DNA of 42,613 nt from an uncultured Bacteroidales bacterium (GTDB lineage Bacteria > Bacteroidota > Bacteroidia > Bacteroidales > UBA932). The number at the start of each line of letters is the position of its first letter. Position 1 is the first letter of the stretch. Below, in pieces: positions 20,568 through 31,895 of the stretch. The translations under genes were made by a program, and so were the position numbers. The notes beneath the pieces were generated by a model, which was given only the letters and a program-made list of their open reading frames with translations, was not told the DNA's origin and made no database searches. The DNA is taken from contig CALVDP010000017.1 in assembly GCA_944326315.1 (NCBI GenBank), positions 1 through 42,613 of the forward strand, given 5' to 3'.

Positions 20568-22034
20568 ATGGAGATAACTGTCGAGAACGCAGTTGCAAGG
20601 TTCCCTGAATTCCGGTTCAGGGAACCTTTGTCGTGGAAGATGGGCGATGGCGAGTGCTGGGCTGTCATCGGTCCCAATGGCGCCGGCAAGACATTGTTTA
20701 CAAACCATGTCCAGGGAAGTGTGGCTTTGAAAGAGGGGCATGTGAGGTATTCCGCCGTTGACGGACGCAGTATCCCGGGCGGTGCCGTACGGTCGCTTTT
20801 CTTCCGTGACATATACTCTGTTTCCTGTGCAGGGAACATGTATTACCAGCAGCGGTGGAATTCCCGTGATGCCGGGGAATCCCCTCTGGCGGCTTCATTG
20901 TTTGAGGGCTGCGGAGACATTGCCGGGAATGAATATGCCTTGCTGTCCGGAGTGCGGGAGCTGACGGGCAGGCGCATAATATCGCTTTCAAGCGGCGAAC
21001 TCCGGAAATTGCTGATAGCAAGGGCTCTCATGTCCGGTCCGGAAGTCCTTGTCCTGGACAATCCCTTTATCGGACTTGACGAGGAATCGCGCAAGGTGCT
21101 GGATGCCATGCTTTCGGAGCTGAAAGACAAGGGGCGCCTCCAGACTGTCATTGTCGTAAACCGGCCTCAGGATATCCCGGAATGGGTGGACAAGGTGCTC
21201 CCGGTGATGGACAGGGAGCTTCTTGCACCCGTGTCCAGGGATGTTTTTCTATCGGATACCGCGCTTCAGAAACGTCTGTTCGGAATGCCGTCGTCATGTC
21301 TTCCCGAGATGTCCCCGGACGGAAAACATCTCTGGCCCTTGCCAGTCAGGCCGGGTGACTACGGATATGCTTTTGAACTGAAGCATGTATCGGTGAAATA
21401 CGGAGGTGTCATGATACTGGATGGAGTGGACTGGTCTGTCCGGAAAGGGGAGCATTGGGCCCTTACGGGAGGCAACGGTTCCGGGAAGTCCACATTGCTC
21501 AGCCTTGTCTGCGGGGACAATCCCCAGGCTTATGCGAACGACATTTCCATTTTCGGACGCAAAAGGGGATCCGGCGAAAGTATCTGGGACATAAAGAGGC
21601 GTATCGGCTATCTCAGCCCTGATGTGCACTCCTGTTATCAGGAGGACATCCCGTGTCTGGAGGTAGTCGCAAGCGGATTCCGTGATTCAACGGGCCTTTC
21701 GCACAAGTGTACGGAAGAGCAGAGTGCCGCAGCCTTGTCATGGCTGGGAATCTTTCATGCGGAGAAGCTGGCTGACAGGTCTTTCCTCAGGATATCATAC
21801 GGCGAGCAGAGGCTGGTCCTTCTTGCCAGGGCATTCGTGAAATCTCCGGAGATGCTTGTACTTGACGAGCCTTTCCATGGACTGGACGCAGGGAAGAAGG
21901 CCCTCGCCAAGGCCATAATAGACGAGTACTGCTCTGATCCGGAGGTTACTCTTGTCTTCGTATCCCATTACCTGGACGAAATTCCATCCTGTGTAGACAG
22001 GACCATGGTTATGAAGCGCTCGACGAATCGCTGA
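20568..22034 (+). CDS. ModF-like tandem ABC ATPase
   Basis: The 488-residue protein contains two ABC ATPase domains and no membrane segment. The first has Walker A GPNGAGKT (35-42) and signature LSSGELRK, but its Walker B reads VLVLDNPFIGLD: asparagine replaces the catalytic glutamate. The second has GGNGSGKST, a divergent signature SYGEQRLV and an intact VLDEPFHGLD. The linker and second domain are close to E. coli ModF (for example FGRKRGSGESIWDIK and RIGYLSPDVH). ModF-type proteins are linked to molybdate genes in enterics but are not membrane-importer components; no mod genes occur here. The 3' end overlaps the convergent antiporter gene by 26 nt. Confidence 0.85.
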   Translation: MEITVENAVARFPEFRFREPLSWKMGDGECWAVIGPNGAGKTLFTNHVQGSVALKEGHVRYSAVDGRSIPGGAVRSLFFRDIYSVSCAGNMYYQQRWNSRDAGESPLAASLFEGCGDIAGNEYALLSGVRELTGRRIISLSSGELRKLLIARALMSGPEVLVLDNPFIGLDEESRKVLDAMLSELKDKGRLQTVIVVNRPQDIPEWVDKVLPVMDRELLAPVSRDVFLSDTALQKRLFGMPSSCLPEMSPDGKHLWPLPVRPGDYGYAFELKHVSVKYGGVMILDGVDWSVRKGEHWALTGGNGSGKSTLLSLVCGDNPQAYANDISIFGRKRGSGESIWDIKRRIGYLSPDVHSCYQEDIPCLEVVASGFRDSTGLSHKCTEEQSAAALSWLGIFHAEKLADRSFLRISYGEQRLVLLARAFVKSPEMLVLDEPFHGLDAGKKALAKAIIDEYCSDPEVTLVFVSHYLDEIPSCVDRTMVMKRSTNR

Positions 22035-23496
22035 TTATCAGAAGCTTGTCTCCGGCTTTCAATTCGACTGTGCCGTTTGGTACTATGAATTTGTCTTCCC
22101 TCTTGATCATCATCACAAGCATTCCTGCCGGCAGCTTCAGCTCTTTCAGGGTGTTGCCGTGCAGCAGGGATTCTTCCGTAAGGGTGATTTCAGCCAGTTT
22201 CCCGGCTTCTTCCGGCACTTCCACACCGAATGTGTTCTCTTCTTCCACCGGAGTCTCGTCGTTCTGCCTGAGCATTTTGGCCGCAGCCGTGATAGAGCTG
22301 CCCTGAAGGACGAGGGACAGGAGCGTGATGAAGAACACGATGTTGAATATCAGGTCCGCACCCGGGACGTTTTCCACGACAGGGTATGTGGCGAACAGGA
22401 TAGGTGCGGCGCCTCTCAGTCCCACCCATGATATGAATGTCTTGGACGCTACCGGGATCTTGCGGAACGGAGCCAGGCCGATGTAGACGCTTAGCGGTCG
22501 CGCGACGATGATCATGAACAGCCCGATAAGGAGGGCTACGGGAGCTGTCTTCATCATTTCATGAGGGTTCACGAGCAGGCCGAGGATAAGGAACATGAAT
22601 ATCTGGACGAGCCAGGTCATCCCGTCGAAGAACGAGAGTATGTCCTTCTTGTACGGGATTGTGTTGTTGCCGATGATTATGCCCGCAATATAGACGGCAA
22701 GATAGCCGTTGCCTGAAAGGTAGGTGGTCGCGGTATAGGAAAAGAACATCACGCTCATGAGCAGGATGGCGTAGAGCGGCGCATTGTTCAGCCCGACACG
22801 GCGGAGGAACCATACGCTGGCGAATCCGAAGACCACACCTCCGAGGATGCCTGCCCCGAACTGCAGCAGCAGTGTCTTGAAGGCGTCCAGCACCACTCCC
22901 CATGTGTCCACCTCGGCACTTCCCGGGACGCCTGTGAGGCTGTTCGCAAGCTGTATGAGGATGATGGTCAGGATGAATGCCATGGGGTCGTTGCTTCCGC
23001 TCTCCAGCTCAAGCATCGGCTGAAGATTGTTCTTGAGCCTCATCTTACTGTTTCTCAGTACGTTGAACACTGAGGCAGAGTCGGTTGACGACATGGTGGC
23101 CGCAAGCAGGAGGCACGTGACAAGCGGAAGGTTTATCGGACAGGATTCCCAGATTGAGAGCAGATAGATGAACAGCCCGGTGAACACTGTGGTCAGCATG
23201 ACTCCGATTGTGGACAGGACAAGTCCTGGTGCGAGCACAGGCCGTATTTCAGATATCTTGGTCTCCATTCCTCCTGAAAACAGTATCACGCACAGCGAAC
23301 ACATGCCTATGAACTGGGCCTGTTTCACATCGTCGAACTGCAGTCCGAGACCATCCACCCCGAAGAGCATCCCCGCCACGAGGAAAAGCAGGAGGGACGG
23401 CAGACCGAAGCGGTAGCCTGCCTTGCTTATGAGAATGCTGCTGAATATCAGCACTGAGATTATCAGCAGTATGTTTTCGGATGTAAAAGTCATCAT
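22009..23496 (-). CDS. Potassium/proton antiporter (NhaP2/CvrA type)
   Basis: A 495-residue CPA1-family antiporter. Twelve or so hydrophobic segments run from ILLIISVLIFSSILISKAG to about residue 400, with the acidic pore region around SSTDSASVFNVLR and ELESGSNDPMAF. A C-terminal TrkA-C-like regulatory domain ends the protein (TLKELKLPAGMLVMMIKRED ... GDKLLIISD). NhaP2-type proteins exchange cytoplasmic K+ (or Na+) for protons, and the TrkA-C domain senses ligands such as nucleotides. The start is an ATGATG at 23496/23493. It is 9 nt downstream of nth and probably the last gene of the ftsE-nth unit. Confidence 0.88.
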   Translation of the reverse strand: MMTFTSENILLIISVLIFSSILISKAGYRFGLPSLLLFLVAGMLFGVDGLGLQFDDVKQAQFIGMCSLCVILFSGGMETKISEIRPVLAPGLVLSTIGVMLTTVFTGLFIYLLSIWESCPINLPLVTCLLLAATMSSTDSASVFNVLRNSKMRLKNNLQPMLELESGSNDPMAFILTIILIQLANSLTGVPGSAEVDTWGVVLDAFKTLLLQFGAGILGGVVFGFASVWFLRRVGLNNAPLYAILLMSVMFFSYTATTYLSGNGYLAVYIAGIIIGNNTIPYKKDILSFFDGMTWLVQIFMFLILGLLVNPHEMMKTAPVALLIGLFMIIVARPLSVYIGLAPFRKIPVASKTFISWVGLRGAAPILFATYPVVENVPGADLIFNIVFFITLLSLVLQGSSITAAAKMLRQNDETPVEEENTFGVEVPEEAGKLAEITLTEESLLHGNTLKELKLPAGMLVMMIKREDKFIVPNGTVELKAGDKLLIISDSSSAS

Positions 23497-23505
23497 TTGA
23501 TTCGT

Positions 23506-24156
23506 TTATTGTCCATTGTCCCGTTCATCCGCCGTACAAGTCTTGCACCATTGTCTTATCTGGCAGCCGCTGCAGTCCGGTTTCCTGGCCTTGCATACAT
23601 AGCGTCCGTGCAGGATCAGCCAGTGATGTGCCTTCGGCCTGAGCTCCGGAGGTATATTGGCGGTCAGGTCCTTTTCCACCTCTTCCACCGTCTTTCCGCA
23701 TGACAGGCCTATCCTCCTCGCCACCCTGAAAACATGGGTGTCCACCGCTATCACCGGCTTGTCATATACTACGGATGCTATCACGTTGGCTGTCTTCCGT
23801 CCTACACCAGGCAGCTGCATCAGGTCTTCGGGATCGGAAGGGACTGTGCCTCCGAATCTGTCCAGCAGGACCTGTGCCATGCCGACAAGGTGTCTTGCCT
23901 TGTTGTTCGGGAAGGTGATTGACTTGATGTCTTCAGTGACTTCCGCCACATCGGCTTTGGCCAATGTCTCCGGCAGCGGGTATTTCCTGAAAATATCGGG
24001 AGTGTGCATGTTCACGCGCCTGTCAGTGCATTGCGCGGACAGAATCACTGCTATGAGCAGATGGAATGGCGTGTCGTACTTCAGTTCTGTCCCGACATCC
24101 TGCATGTTGCTGCCGAACCATTCCAGGACACCTGCATACCGTTCCTTCAGTGTCAT
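23506..24156 (-). CDS. nth: Endonuclease III
   Basis: This DNA glycosylase/AP lyase removes oxidised pyrimidines in base-excision repair. The 216-residue protein shows the helix-hairpin-helix [10 protein letters not shown] with catalytic Lys121, the VDTHVFR segment with Asp139, and the [4Fe-4S] cluster cysteines 188, 195, 198 and 204 (C-x6-C-x2-C-x5-C). All features of an active enzyme are present and the length is typical. Its ATG overlaps the ftsE stop (ATGA at 24156-24153), so translation is likely coupled. The antiporter follows after 9 nt. Confidence 0.96.
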   Translation of the reverse strand: MTLKERYAGVLEWFGSNMQDVGTELKYDTPFHLLIAVILSAQCTDRRVNMHTPDIFRKYPLPETLAKADVAEVTEDIKSITFPNNKARHLVGMAQVLLDRFGGTVPSDPEDLMQLPGVGRKTANVIASVVYDKPVIAVDTHVFRVARRIGLSCGKTVEEVEKDLTANIPPELRPKAHHWLILHGRYVCKARKPDCSGCQIRQWCKTCTADERDNGQ

Positions 24157-24857
24157 ATGCTTTCTCCGGTATTTTCTGCATCGGCTTCAGTGCAGGTCTC
24201 GTCCTTGCAGACCATCACCCTTCCGGGATATTTGCCGAGCAGGGCAAGGTTGTGTGTGACCATCACTATTGCGGTGCCTCTCTCTCTGTTTATGCTTGTC
24301 AGCAGGTCCATGATCCCTTCAGCAGTCTCGCTGTCCAGGTTGCCCGTAGGCTCATCGGCAAGTATCACTTCCGGCCTGTTCAGGAGCGCGCGTGCAATGG
24401 CCACCCTCTGCTGTTCACCGCCCGAGAGCTGGTGCGGCATCCTGTGTGCCTTGTGCGACATGCCTACGGCTTCGAGCACCTCCGGAATGCGCCTGTTTAT
24501 GTCATCCCTGTTCTTCCATCCCGTGGCCTTCAGGACGAAGACAAGGTTTTCTTCCACGCTTCTGTCCATAAGGAGCTGGAAGTCCTGGAATACGACTCCG
24601 AGATGTCTTCGCAGGAACGGTATTTCCTTGTCTTTCATGCTCCTGAGATCAAATCCGCAGACCCTTCCTTCTCCGCTTGTCAGGCGACTCTCCGCAATCA
24701 TCGTACGGATGATGGAGGTCTTGCCGGTCCCGACCTTGCCTACAATATAGAGGAAGTCTCCTGGGTAGACGTCCATGTCCACGCCATAAAGGACCGTGTT
24801 CTCGCCGCCGCAGATATCCGCATTCCTCAATGATATGACAGGTTCTCTCTCTTCCAT
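24153..24857 (-). CDS. ftsE: Cell-division ABC ATPase FtsE
   Basis: From ATG 24857 the protein is 234 residues and has the full ABC set: Walker [11 protein letters not shown]-loop VFQDFQLL, signature [16 protein letters not shown], Walker [13 protein letters not shown] and the switch histidine in VMVTHN. The ADEPTGNLD form and length point to FtsE/LolD-type ATPases; [28 protein letters not shown] is close to FtsE. FtsE with FtsX controls peptidoglycan hydrolases at the septum. No ftsX lies beside it, as is usual for this phylum to my knowledge. The frame extends upstream to 25076, but those 73 codons lie in AT-rich promoter DNA and the divergent gene, and are rejected. Confidence 0.85.
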   Translation of the reverse strand: MEEREPVISLRNADICGGENTVLYGVDMDVYPGDFLYIVGKVGTGKTSIIRTMIAESRLTSGEGRVCGFDLRSMKDKEIPFLRRHLGVVFQDFQLLMDRSVEENLVFVLKATGWKNRDDINRRIPEVLEAVGMSHKAHRMPHQLSGGEQQRVAIARALLNRPEVILADEPTGNLDSETAEGIMDLLTSINRERGTAIVMVTHNLALLGKYPGRVMVCKDETCTEADAENTGESI

Positions 24858-24881
24858 CTGATTGTTCTTAAACAACTGTAA

Positions 24882-24915
24882 TTTGACAAATATAGAAAAA
24901 AAAAGTCTATTTTTG
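24882..24915. promoter_or_regulatory. Overlapping divergent promoters of ftsE (-) and the TPR gene (+)
   Basis: Plus strand: TTTG 24882-24885, 22-nt spacer, TATTTTTG 24908-24915. Minus strand: the complement of 24887-24894 reads TATATTTG, lying between the two plus-strand boxes. The minus-strand -33 is not clear. Both polymerases could not bind at once. Confidence 0.5.
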
Positions 24916-25008
24916 TAAAATCCAATCGACGGGCTGTTATCCGAAACGGTTTTCGGGTATATGCGTGCCGTCTTTTGTGCGGTTTTGGAATATTTTAAGG
25001 GAAATCCG

Positions 25009-28000
25009 ATGAAATTCAGATTGACATCAGTACTTGTATTGGCAGTTTCCTGCTTCTGTGCCACGGCGCAGGTCATGCCTTACGGGAATCGGGAAGGCGA
25101 CTCAAGGCATGTCTCCAGGGAATACAGGGAGGCACTCCGGCTGTTCGGGAAGGGACTGTACGGGGAGTCCATGATTCTGTTCAGGGAAATAGCAGGAAAG
25201 ACCGGGGACGAAAGCGCGTACGGCTATTATGTCTTGAACGCGACATATCTGAAGGTGCCTGGCTATGAGAGACTTATAGAGGATATGGAGGATAGGTGCC
25301 ATTCTTCCTCCCTGATGCCTCAGATTTGGTACAGGTATGCGCTCAATCTGTTTGACGAAAAGGACTTCCAGGGCGCTTCCGAGCAATTCGGGCAGCTGTC
25401 CCGCCATCAGCTCTACAGGAGCCAGGTGCCTGAATTCCAGTTCAAGCGGGCGTACTGCGACTTCGAGTTGAGGTATCTTGACAGGGCGCTTCTCAGGTTC
25501 AAGGATCTGACCATGAGGGCACATTCCGACTATACTGCCCCTGCCCAGTATGCCTTGGGCTATATCTATTATGAGAAAGAGGACTTCTCTGATGCCGCAT
25601 ACTGGCTTGAGAAGGCGTCATCGGACAGCCGTTTCACGGAAATGGCGTCCTTCTATCTGGTAGAATGCCGCTTCATGCTCAAGGAATACGAGACGGTGCG
25701 CAAGGACGGTCCGGAGGTGATGGCTATGGTTCAGGATGACAAGAAGCCGTATATTGCAAGGTTCATATCGGAGGCGTGCCTTGTCCTCGGGGACAATGAA
25801 GGGGCGAGGAAGTATTTTGATATCAGCCGCAGCTCGCTGTCCCCGTCATCAAGATCGGATTATTTCTATGCGGGATCTGTCCTTTATGCTGTCAAGGACT
25901 ACCGCGGGGCCATAGAGAATTTTTCCAGGATGACCGACAGGACAGATTCTCTGGGCCAGATCGCCAGCTACCATCTCGGGTACAGTTATATCCGGACAGG
26001 CAACAAGGTGGCTGCGATGGGTGCGTTCAAGGAGGCGTCAGAGCCTGGCTACGACCCGGCCATCAAGGAGGATGCATTCTTCAATTATGCGAAGCTTGCT
26101 TTTGACCTGAACACGGACACTTCTGTCTTCTACGACTACCTCAGGGCTTATTCCGATACCGGGAAAAGGGAGCTGATTTACAGCTATATAGCCATAGCCG
26201 CACTTTACAACAGGGATTACGCAGGGGCCATCGCGGCCTATGACGAGATAGATGAGCTGGATCCGGACATGAAGTCCAATTACATGAAAGCCAATTATCT
26301 GCGGGCACATCAGCTCATTTCTTCCGGTTCTTACCGGGCTGCCGTGGAATGTCTCAGGGCCGCAGGGTATTATTCTGACAGGAGGACATATTTCAACCAG
26401 ATGTCAAGATACTGGCTTGCCGAAGCTTATTACCGTTCCGGCCAGTACGACAATGCGCTTGACGTGCTTATGGACCTGTATAATACTTCCGCCCTGTACG
26501 GTAAGGAGGAATCCCGGCTTGTGCCGTTCAACATAGCTTACTGCTATCTCAAGAAGAGCGAGTTCGCCTATGCTTCCAACTGGTTCTCCACTTATCTGTC
26601 GGAGACTCCTGCGACATGGAGGAAGGACGCGCTGCTCCGCTACGGTGACTGCATGTTCATGCAGCAGAGGTACAGTGATGCTGTCAAGGCCTATGACGAT
26701 GTCCTGAAGGATTATTTCGATGTCAACGACATATATCCTTACTACCAGGCCGCCATGTCGTATGGCCTTGCCGGCAACAATTCCAGGAAAGTCTCCCTGC
26801 TGTCAAATGTCAGGAAGGCTTCTCCATCTTCGTCTTTCTATCCGGAGGCAATGTACGAGCTCGGACGGTCTCTTGTCACGGCGGGCAAGTCCGGCGAGGC
26901 GGCCGAATGCTTCAACACCCTTGCAGGGAATGTCAGGGACAGCATATATATCGCCCGTTCATATATAGAACTGGGCATGATATACCGCAACAAGTCGGAT
27001 GACGCCAAGGCACTGTCATATTACAAGAAGGTGGTGGAGGACATGCCGCTGTCGGAATATGCTGATGCCGCCTTGCTGGCCATCGAGTCCATATACAAAT
27101 CAAGGAATGCTCCGGAAGAGTATCTGGCGTACATAGAGAGCATAGGCCGTTCGTCCCTTAAGACCGAAGACGAGAAGGAGACGATGATCTACAATGCGGC
27201 GGAGCAGATTTTCCTTTCCGGAAACTTGCCGAAGGCAATAACGTCGCTGAATTCATATCTGGGCAAGTATCCTTCCGGAAAGATGGTGTCAAATGCCGAA
27301 TATTATCTCGGGGAATGCTACCGGATGTCAGGCCAGCCCGAGACTGCGTGCGACCATTATCTGAAGGTGATAAAGGCGGGCCCGGGTCCTTTTGCAGGCC
27401 AGGCGGCTTTCAATTATGCCGAACTGTCCTATTCTCTCCAGAAATACGAGGACGCTTTCAATGCGTATGACTCCCTGTATGTCAAGACTGCCGATGCTGA
27501 TATCCGCTTCAAGTCGCTGACCGGGATGATGCGCTCCGCATACAGGGCCCGCATGTACGACAAGGCTGTCAGCAGCTCATGGCGTCTGCAGAAGGATTTC
27601 CAGACCCTTGCTCCCGAGCTTGTGTGCGAGGCCGAATATGTCAGGGCCAAGTCTCTGCTTGCCACTTCCCGCAGGGATGAGGCGTTCATACTTCTTGCCA
27701 GGCTGGCCAAGTCTCCTGACACTCCGGAAGGTGCCGAGGCTTCGTACATGCTGATACAGGACAGCTATGACAGGGGAGAGTTCGAGGAAGTGGAGAACAT
27801 GGTGTATGCCTTCTCCGATTCTGGAACAGGGGAGAACTACTGGCTTGCCAAGGCGTTCGTTGTCCTTGGAGACGCCTTCGTGGAGACTGGCAATCTGGAG
27901 CAGGCCAAGGCTACGTTCGAAAGCGTTGCCGAGGGCTATGTCCCGGAGGATGGAAACGACGATATCCTCCAGAGCGTGCAGATGCGGCTTGGCAAGTTGA

Positions 28001-28053
28001 AGGAACTGATGTCTGAAGACAGTGCGGACGGGACTGCGGAAGTCATGAACTAA
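25009..28053 (+). CDS. Large TPR-repeat exported protein
   Basis: The 1014-residue protein starts with a signal peptide (MKFRLTSVLVLAVSCFCATAQ) and consists almost entirely of tetratricopeptide-type helical hairpins, with recurring patterns such as AQYALGYIYYEKEDFSDAA, AMYELGRSLVTAGKSGEAA, SYIELGMIYRNKSDDAKAL and AEYYLGECYRMSGQPETA. It is probably periplasmic and acts as a protein-binding scaffold. The cysteine at residue 15 (AVSC) gives a possible lipobox, but the following FCATAQ looks more like a signal peptidase I site, so lipid attachment is uncertain. The frame opens at 24961, but 25009 begins the signal peptide. The stop is 1 nt from the next ATG, an outer-membrane barrel, so the two are likely made together and may form a complex. 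Confidence 0.82.
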   Translation: MKFRLTSVLVLAVSCFCATAQVMPYGNREGDSRHVSREYREALRLFGKGLYGESMILFREIAGKTGDESAYGYYVLNATYLKVPGYERLIEDMEDRCHSSSLMPQIWYRYALNLFDEKDFQGASEQFGQLSRHQLYRSQVPEFQFKRAYCDFELRYLDRALLRFKDLTMRAHSDYTAPAQYALGYIYYEKEDFSDAAYWLEKASSDSRFTEMASFYLVECRFMLKEYETVRKDGPEVMAMVQDDKKPYIARFISEACLVLGDNEGARKYFDISRSSLSPSSRSDYFYAGSVLYAVKDYRGAIENFSRMTDRTDSLGQIASYHLGYSYIRTGNKVAAMGAFKEASEPGYDPAIKEDAFFNYAKLAFDLNTDTSVFYDYLRAYSDTGKRELIYSYIAIAALYNRDYAGAIAAYDEIDELDPDMKSNYMKANYLRAHQLISSGSYRAAVECLRAAGYYSDRRTYFNQMSRYWLAEAYYRSGQYDNALDVLMDLYNTSALYGKEESRLVPFNIAYCYLKKSEFAYASNWFSTYLSETPATWRKDALLRYGDCMFMQQRYSDAVKAYDDVLKDYFDVNDIYPYYQAAMSYGLAGNNSRKVSLLSNVRKASPSSSFYPEAMYELGRSLVTAGKSGEAAECFNTLAGNVRDSIYIARSYIELGMIYRNKSDDAKALSYYKKVVEDMPLSEYADAALLAIESIYKSRNAPEEYLAYIESIGRSSLKTEDEKETMIYNAAEQIFLSGNLPKAITSLNSYLGKYPSGKMVSNAEYYLGECYRMSGQPETACDHYLKVIKAGPGPFAGQAAFNYAELSYSLQKYEDAFNAYDSLYVKTADADIRFKSLTGMMRSAYRARMYDKAVSSSWRLQKDFQTLAPELVCEAEYVRAKSLLATSRRDEAFILLARLAKSPDTPEGAEASYMLIQDSYDRGEFEEVENMVYAFSDSGTGENYWLAKAFVVLGDAFVETGNLEQAKATFESVAEGYVPEDGNDDILQSVQMRLGKLKELMSEDSADGTAEVMN

Positions 28054-28054
28054 A

Positions 28055-29809
28055 ATGAATACGGTGATGAATATTTTGCTCAGGAAATATATAGTGCCGC
28101 TTTCTGCGGCGGTGATGTTGCCATTGTCTGCGGCTGCGCAGGACCTTAACCCTACCGTGGAGGTCTCCAGGGAGTACCGTGGCACTCTGATGGACCTGGA
28201 CAAGCCGTCTGTGGACATGGCCCTCCCGGACAGTGTGCTCAGGTTCAATCTCCAGTTTGACTATTCGGTGTTCGACAGCCCGTTCAAGGGAGCGTATGAA
28301 TTCCGCCCGTTCCTTATGGACATGGACATCGCACCGGGATACAGCGGTGAGCGGAAATTCTATTTGAGAGCAGGGGCCGGGTACAGCCTGCATCCTGAAC
28401 TGGACCTTGTATGGTCTCCTGTCAGGAACGACATGTTCAGGCTTTCCCTTTATGCCAGACACCGCTCCTATGTGGGCAATTACAGGGCCCTGGGCCTTGA
28501 CATGTCCTCTGATGAGGCGGCCATCCGTCCTACCGGTGCCCGTTTCTCCGGGCATGATCTTCTGACAGAAGCCGGTGTGGCAGGTTCCCTGGACTGGGAG
28601 ACCGGCATCATGGATTTCCGGGCCGGGTATTACGGCACGGCGCTCAGGGACACCACTGTCACAAGGGGGTATGACGGTCTTGAACTGGACTTCGGCGTTG
28701 CATCCAAACACAGGGTGGAGAATCATTTCGTATATGATGTCGATGCGAGCTACCGGTATGCGGAGGACAAGTTCACATATTCCGGTGCCGGGCGCAATTT
28801 CTTGACGGAACATGACCTGACCTTGTCGGCCTCACTCGGAGGCGCTTTCGGCTCAGGGCATTCGTTCCTTCTCGGTCTCGGCCTGGACTATGCCCTGTAC
28901 GGCGCCGTATTCAATTCCGATGCCGGCAATGTGACCATGAGTCCGCGTTACCTGTATTCCGGGGGCATCTGGAATGTGGATCTGGGAGTGAAATTCGCTT
29001 TTCTTTTCAGCGGCAACAGGGCGGGCAATCCTGTCCCGATGAACATGGTGCGGGGACAGGTCATCTATCCTGACATCACTGTCAGCCTCTCTGCCATCCG
29101 GAAGTATATGGATGTCTACCTGACTGTAGGCGGTGGTCCTGACATCAACCGTTATTCATCGGTCCTGGATTCGGAGCACCATGTCACACCTTTATATAAT
29201 ATGGCTTCGGGAGCGCCTCTGCTGGACAATACCGTGGAGCGCATATCCTTCTCTGCCGGGATCAGGGGCAATATCGCTTCCCGCTTCCGGTATGACCTGA
29301 GTGCGGGATACAGGAATTTCGGCAGCGCCCCTCTTCCGACAGTGACGCTTCTTGGTGAGAGGATGTATGCCGGCATCGCATATTCGCCATGGCAGATGTT
29401 CTTCACAAGGCTTGATTTCTCATGGATGTCCCAGGATGTGTCTGCCGGCGGATGGATCGAGTACAGGTCCACTGACGTGGCGGGAAGGAACAGCATCCTG
29501 CTCGCTCCTTCTGCCTTCTCTGGCTATGTGGACGTCATGTACAACTGGAAGAAGCGCATCTTCTTCGGCGCAGACTGCGGTTTCTCTACAGCGAGGTACG
29601 GATCTGTGGCAGTCCCTGCCATGTCCGTGAGCACTCCGACGGTGATACCCGGCTATGCGGACCTGGGAGTGAAGTTCGAATATGCCTTCACACGCAAATT
29701 TTCCTTATGGGTCCGCGGCGGGAACCTGCTTGACATGACTATCCAGAAGACACCTCTCTATTCGGAGAGCGGCATCTATTTTACGGCTGGAATTTGCTTG
29801 AATTTGTAA
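28055..29809 (+). CDS. Outer-membrane beta-barrel protein paired with the TPR protein
   Basis: The 584-residue product has a signal peptide ending ...LPLSAAAQ and then a long run of amphipathic beta strands, with GAYEFRPFLMDMDIAPGYSG as a short N-terminal part. The later barrel is TonB-receptor-like in texture (FYLRAGAGYSLHPELDLVWSP, NVDLGVKFAFLFSGNRAG, FSLWVRGGNLLDMTIQKTP) and ends in ...YFTAGICLNL, as in TonB-dependent receptors' last strands. No plug domain is present, so it is not a complete receptor. An alternative start is the ATG at 28067. It follows the TPR gene with a 1-nt gap. A role in outer-membrane assembly or transport with the TPR partner is an inference. Confidence 0.75.
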   Translation: MNTVMNILLRKYIVPLSAAVMLPLSAAAQDLNPTVEVSREYRGTLMDLDKPSVDMALPDSVLRFNLQFDYSVFDSPFKGAYEFRPFLMDMDIAPGYSGERKFYLRAGAGYSLHPELDLVWSPVRNDMFRLSLYARHRSYVGNYRALGLDMSSDEAAIRPTGARFSGHDLLTEAGVAGSLDWETGIMDFRAGYYGTALRDTTVTRGYDGLELDFGVASKHRVENHFVYDVDASYRYAEDKFTYSGAGRNFLTEHDLTLSASLGGAFGSGHSFLLGLGLDYALYGAVFNSDAGNVTMSPRYLYSGGIWNVDLGVKFAFLFSGNRAGNPVPMNMVRGQVIYPDITVSLSAIRKYMDVYLTVGGGPDINRYSSVLDSEHHVTPLYNMASGAPLLDNTVERISFSAGIRGNIASRFRYDLSAGYRNFGSAPLPTVTLLGERMYAGIAYSPWQMFFTRLDFSWMSQDVSAGGWIEYRSTDVAGRNSILLAPSAFSGYVDVMYNWKKRIFFGADCGFSTARYGSVAVPAMSVSTPTVIPGYADLGVKFEYAFTRKFSLWVRGGNLLDMTIQKTPLYSESGIYFTAGICLNL

Positions 29810-29826
29810 GAAAATTATTAAATTTG
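29793..29826 (+). promoter_or_regulatory. gyrB promoter
   Basis: TAAATTTG at 29819-29826 is an exact -7 match, 24 nt before the ATG. For the -33, TTTG at 29793-29796 leaves a 22-nt spacer and TTG at 29798-29800 leaves 18 nt. The promoter overlaps the end of the upstream gene. Confidence 0.5.
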
Positions 29827-29835
29827 TCCGTTTAA

Positions 29836-31830
<1,995 letters not shown>

Positions 31831-31895
31831 GGCGCGCCTGCCGGAAGATAACGGCGGTGCCGGAATTGAAAATGTATTAAAACTTAATATTAGTT

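Noticed and set aside
19551-20741. Minus-strand frame of 396 codons opposite the phosphohexomutase
   Set aside because: It is fully antisense to a conserved enzyme. The same reasoning rejects 35927-36982 opposite the PgpH-like gene and 17739-18374 opposite the methyltransferase.
24858-25076. Extended 73-residue N-terminus of FtsE
   Set aside because: Those codons cross an AT-rich promoter region and the start of the divergent TPR gene, and FtsE proteins normally begin near the chosen ATG.
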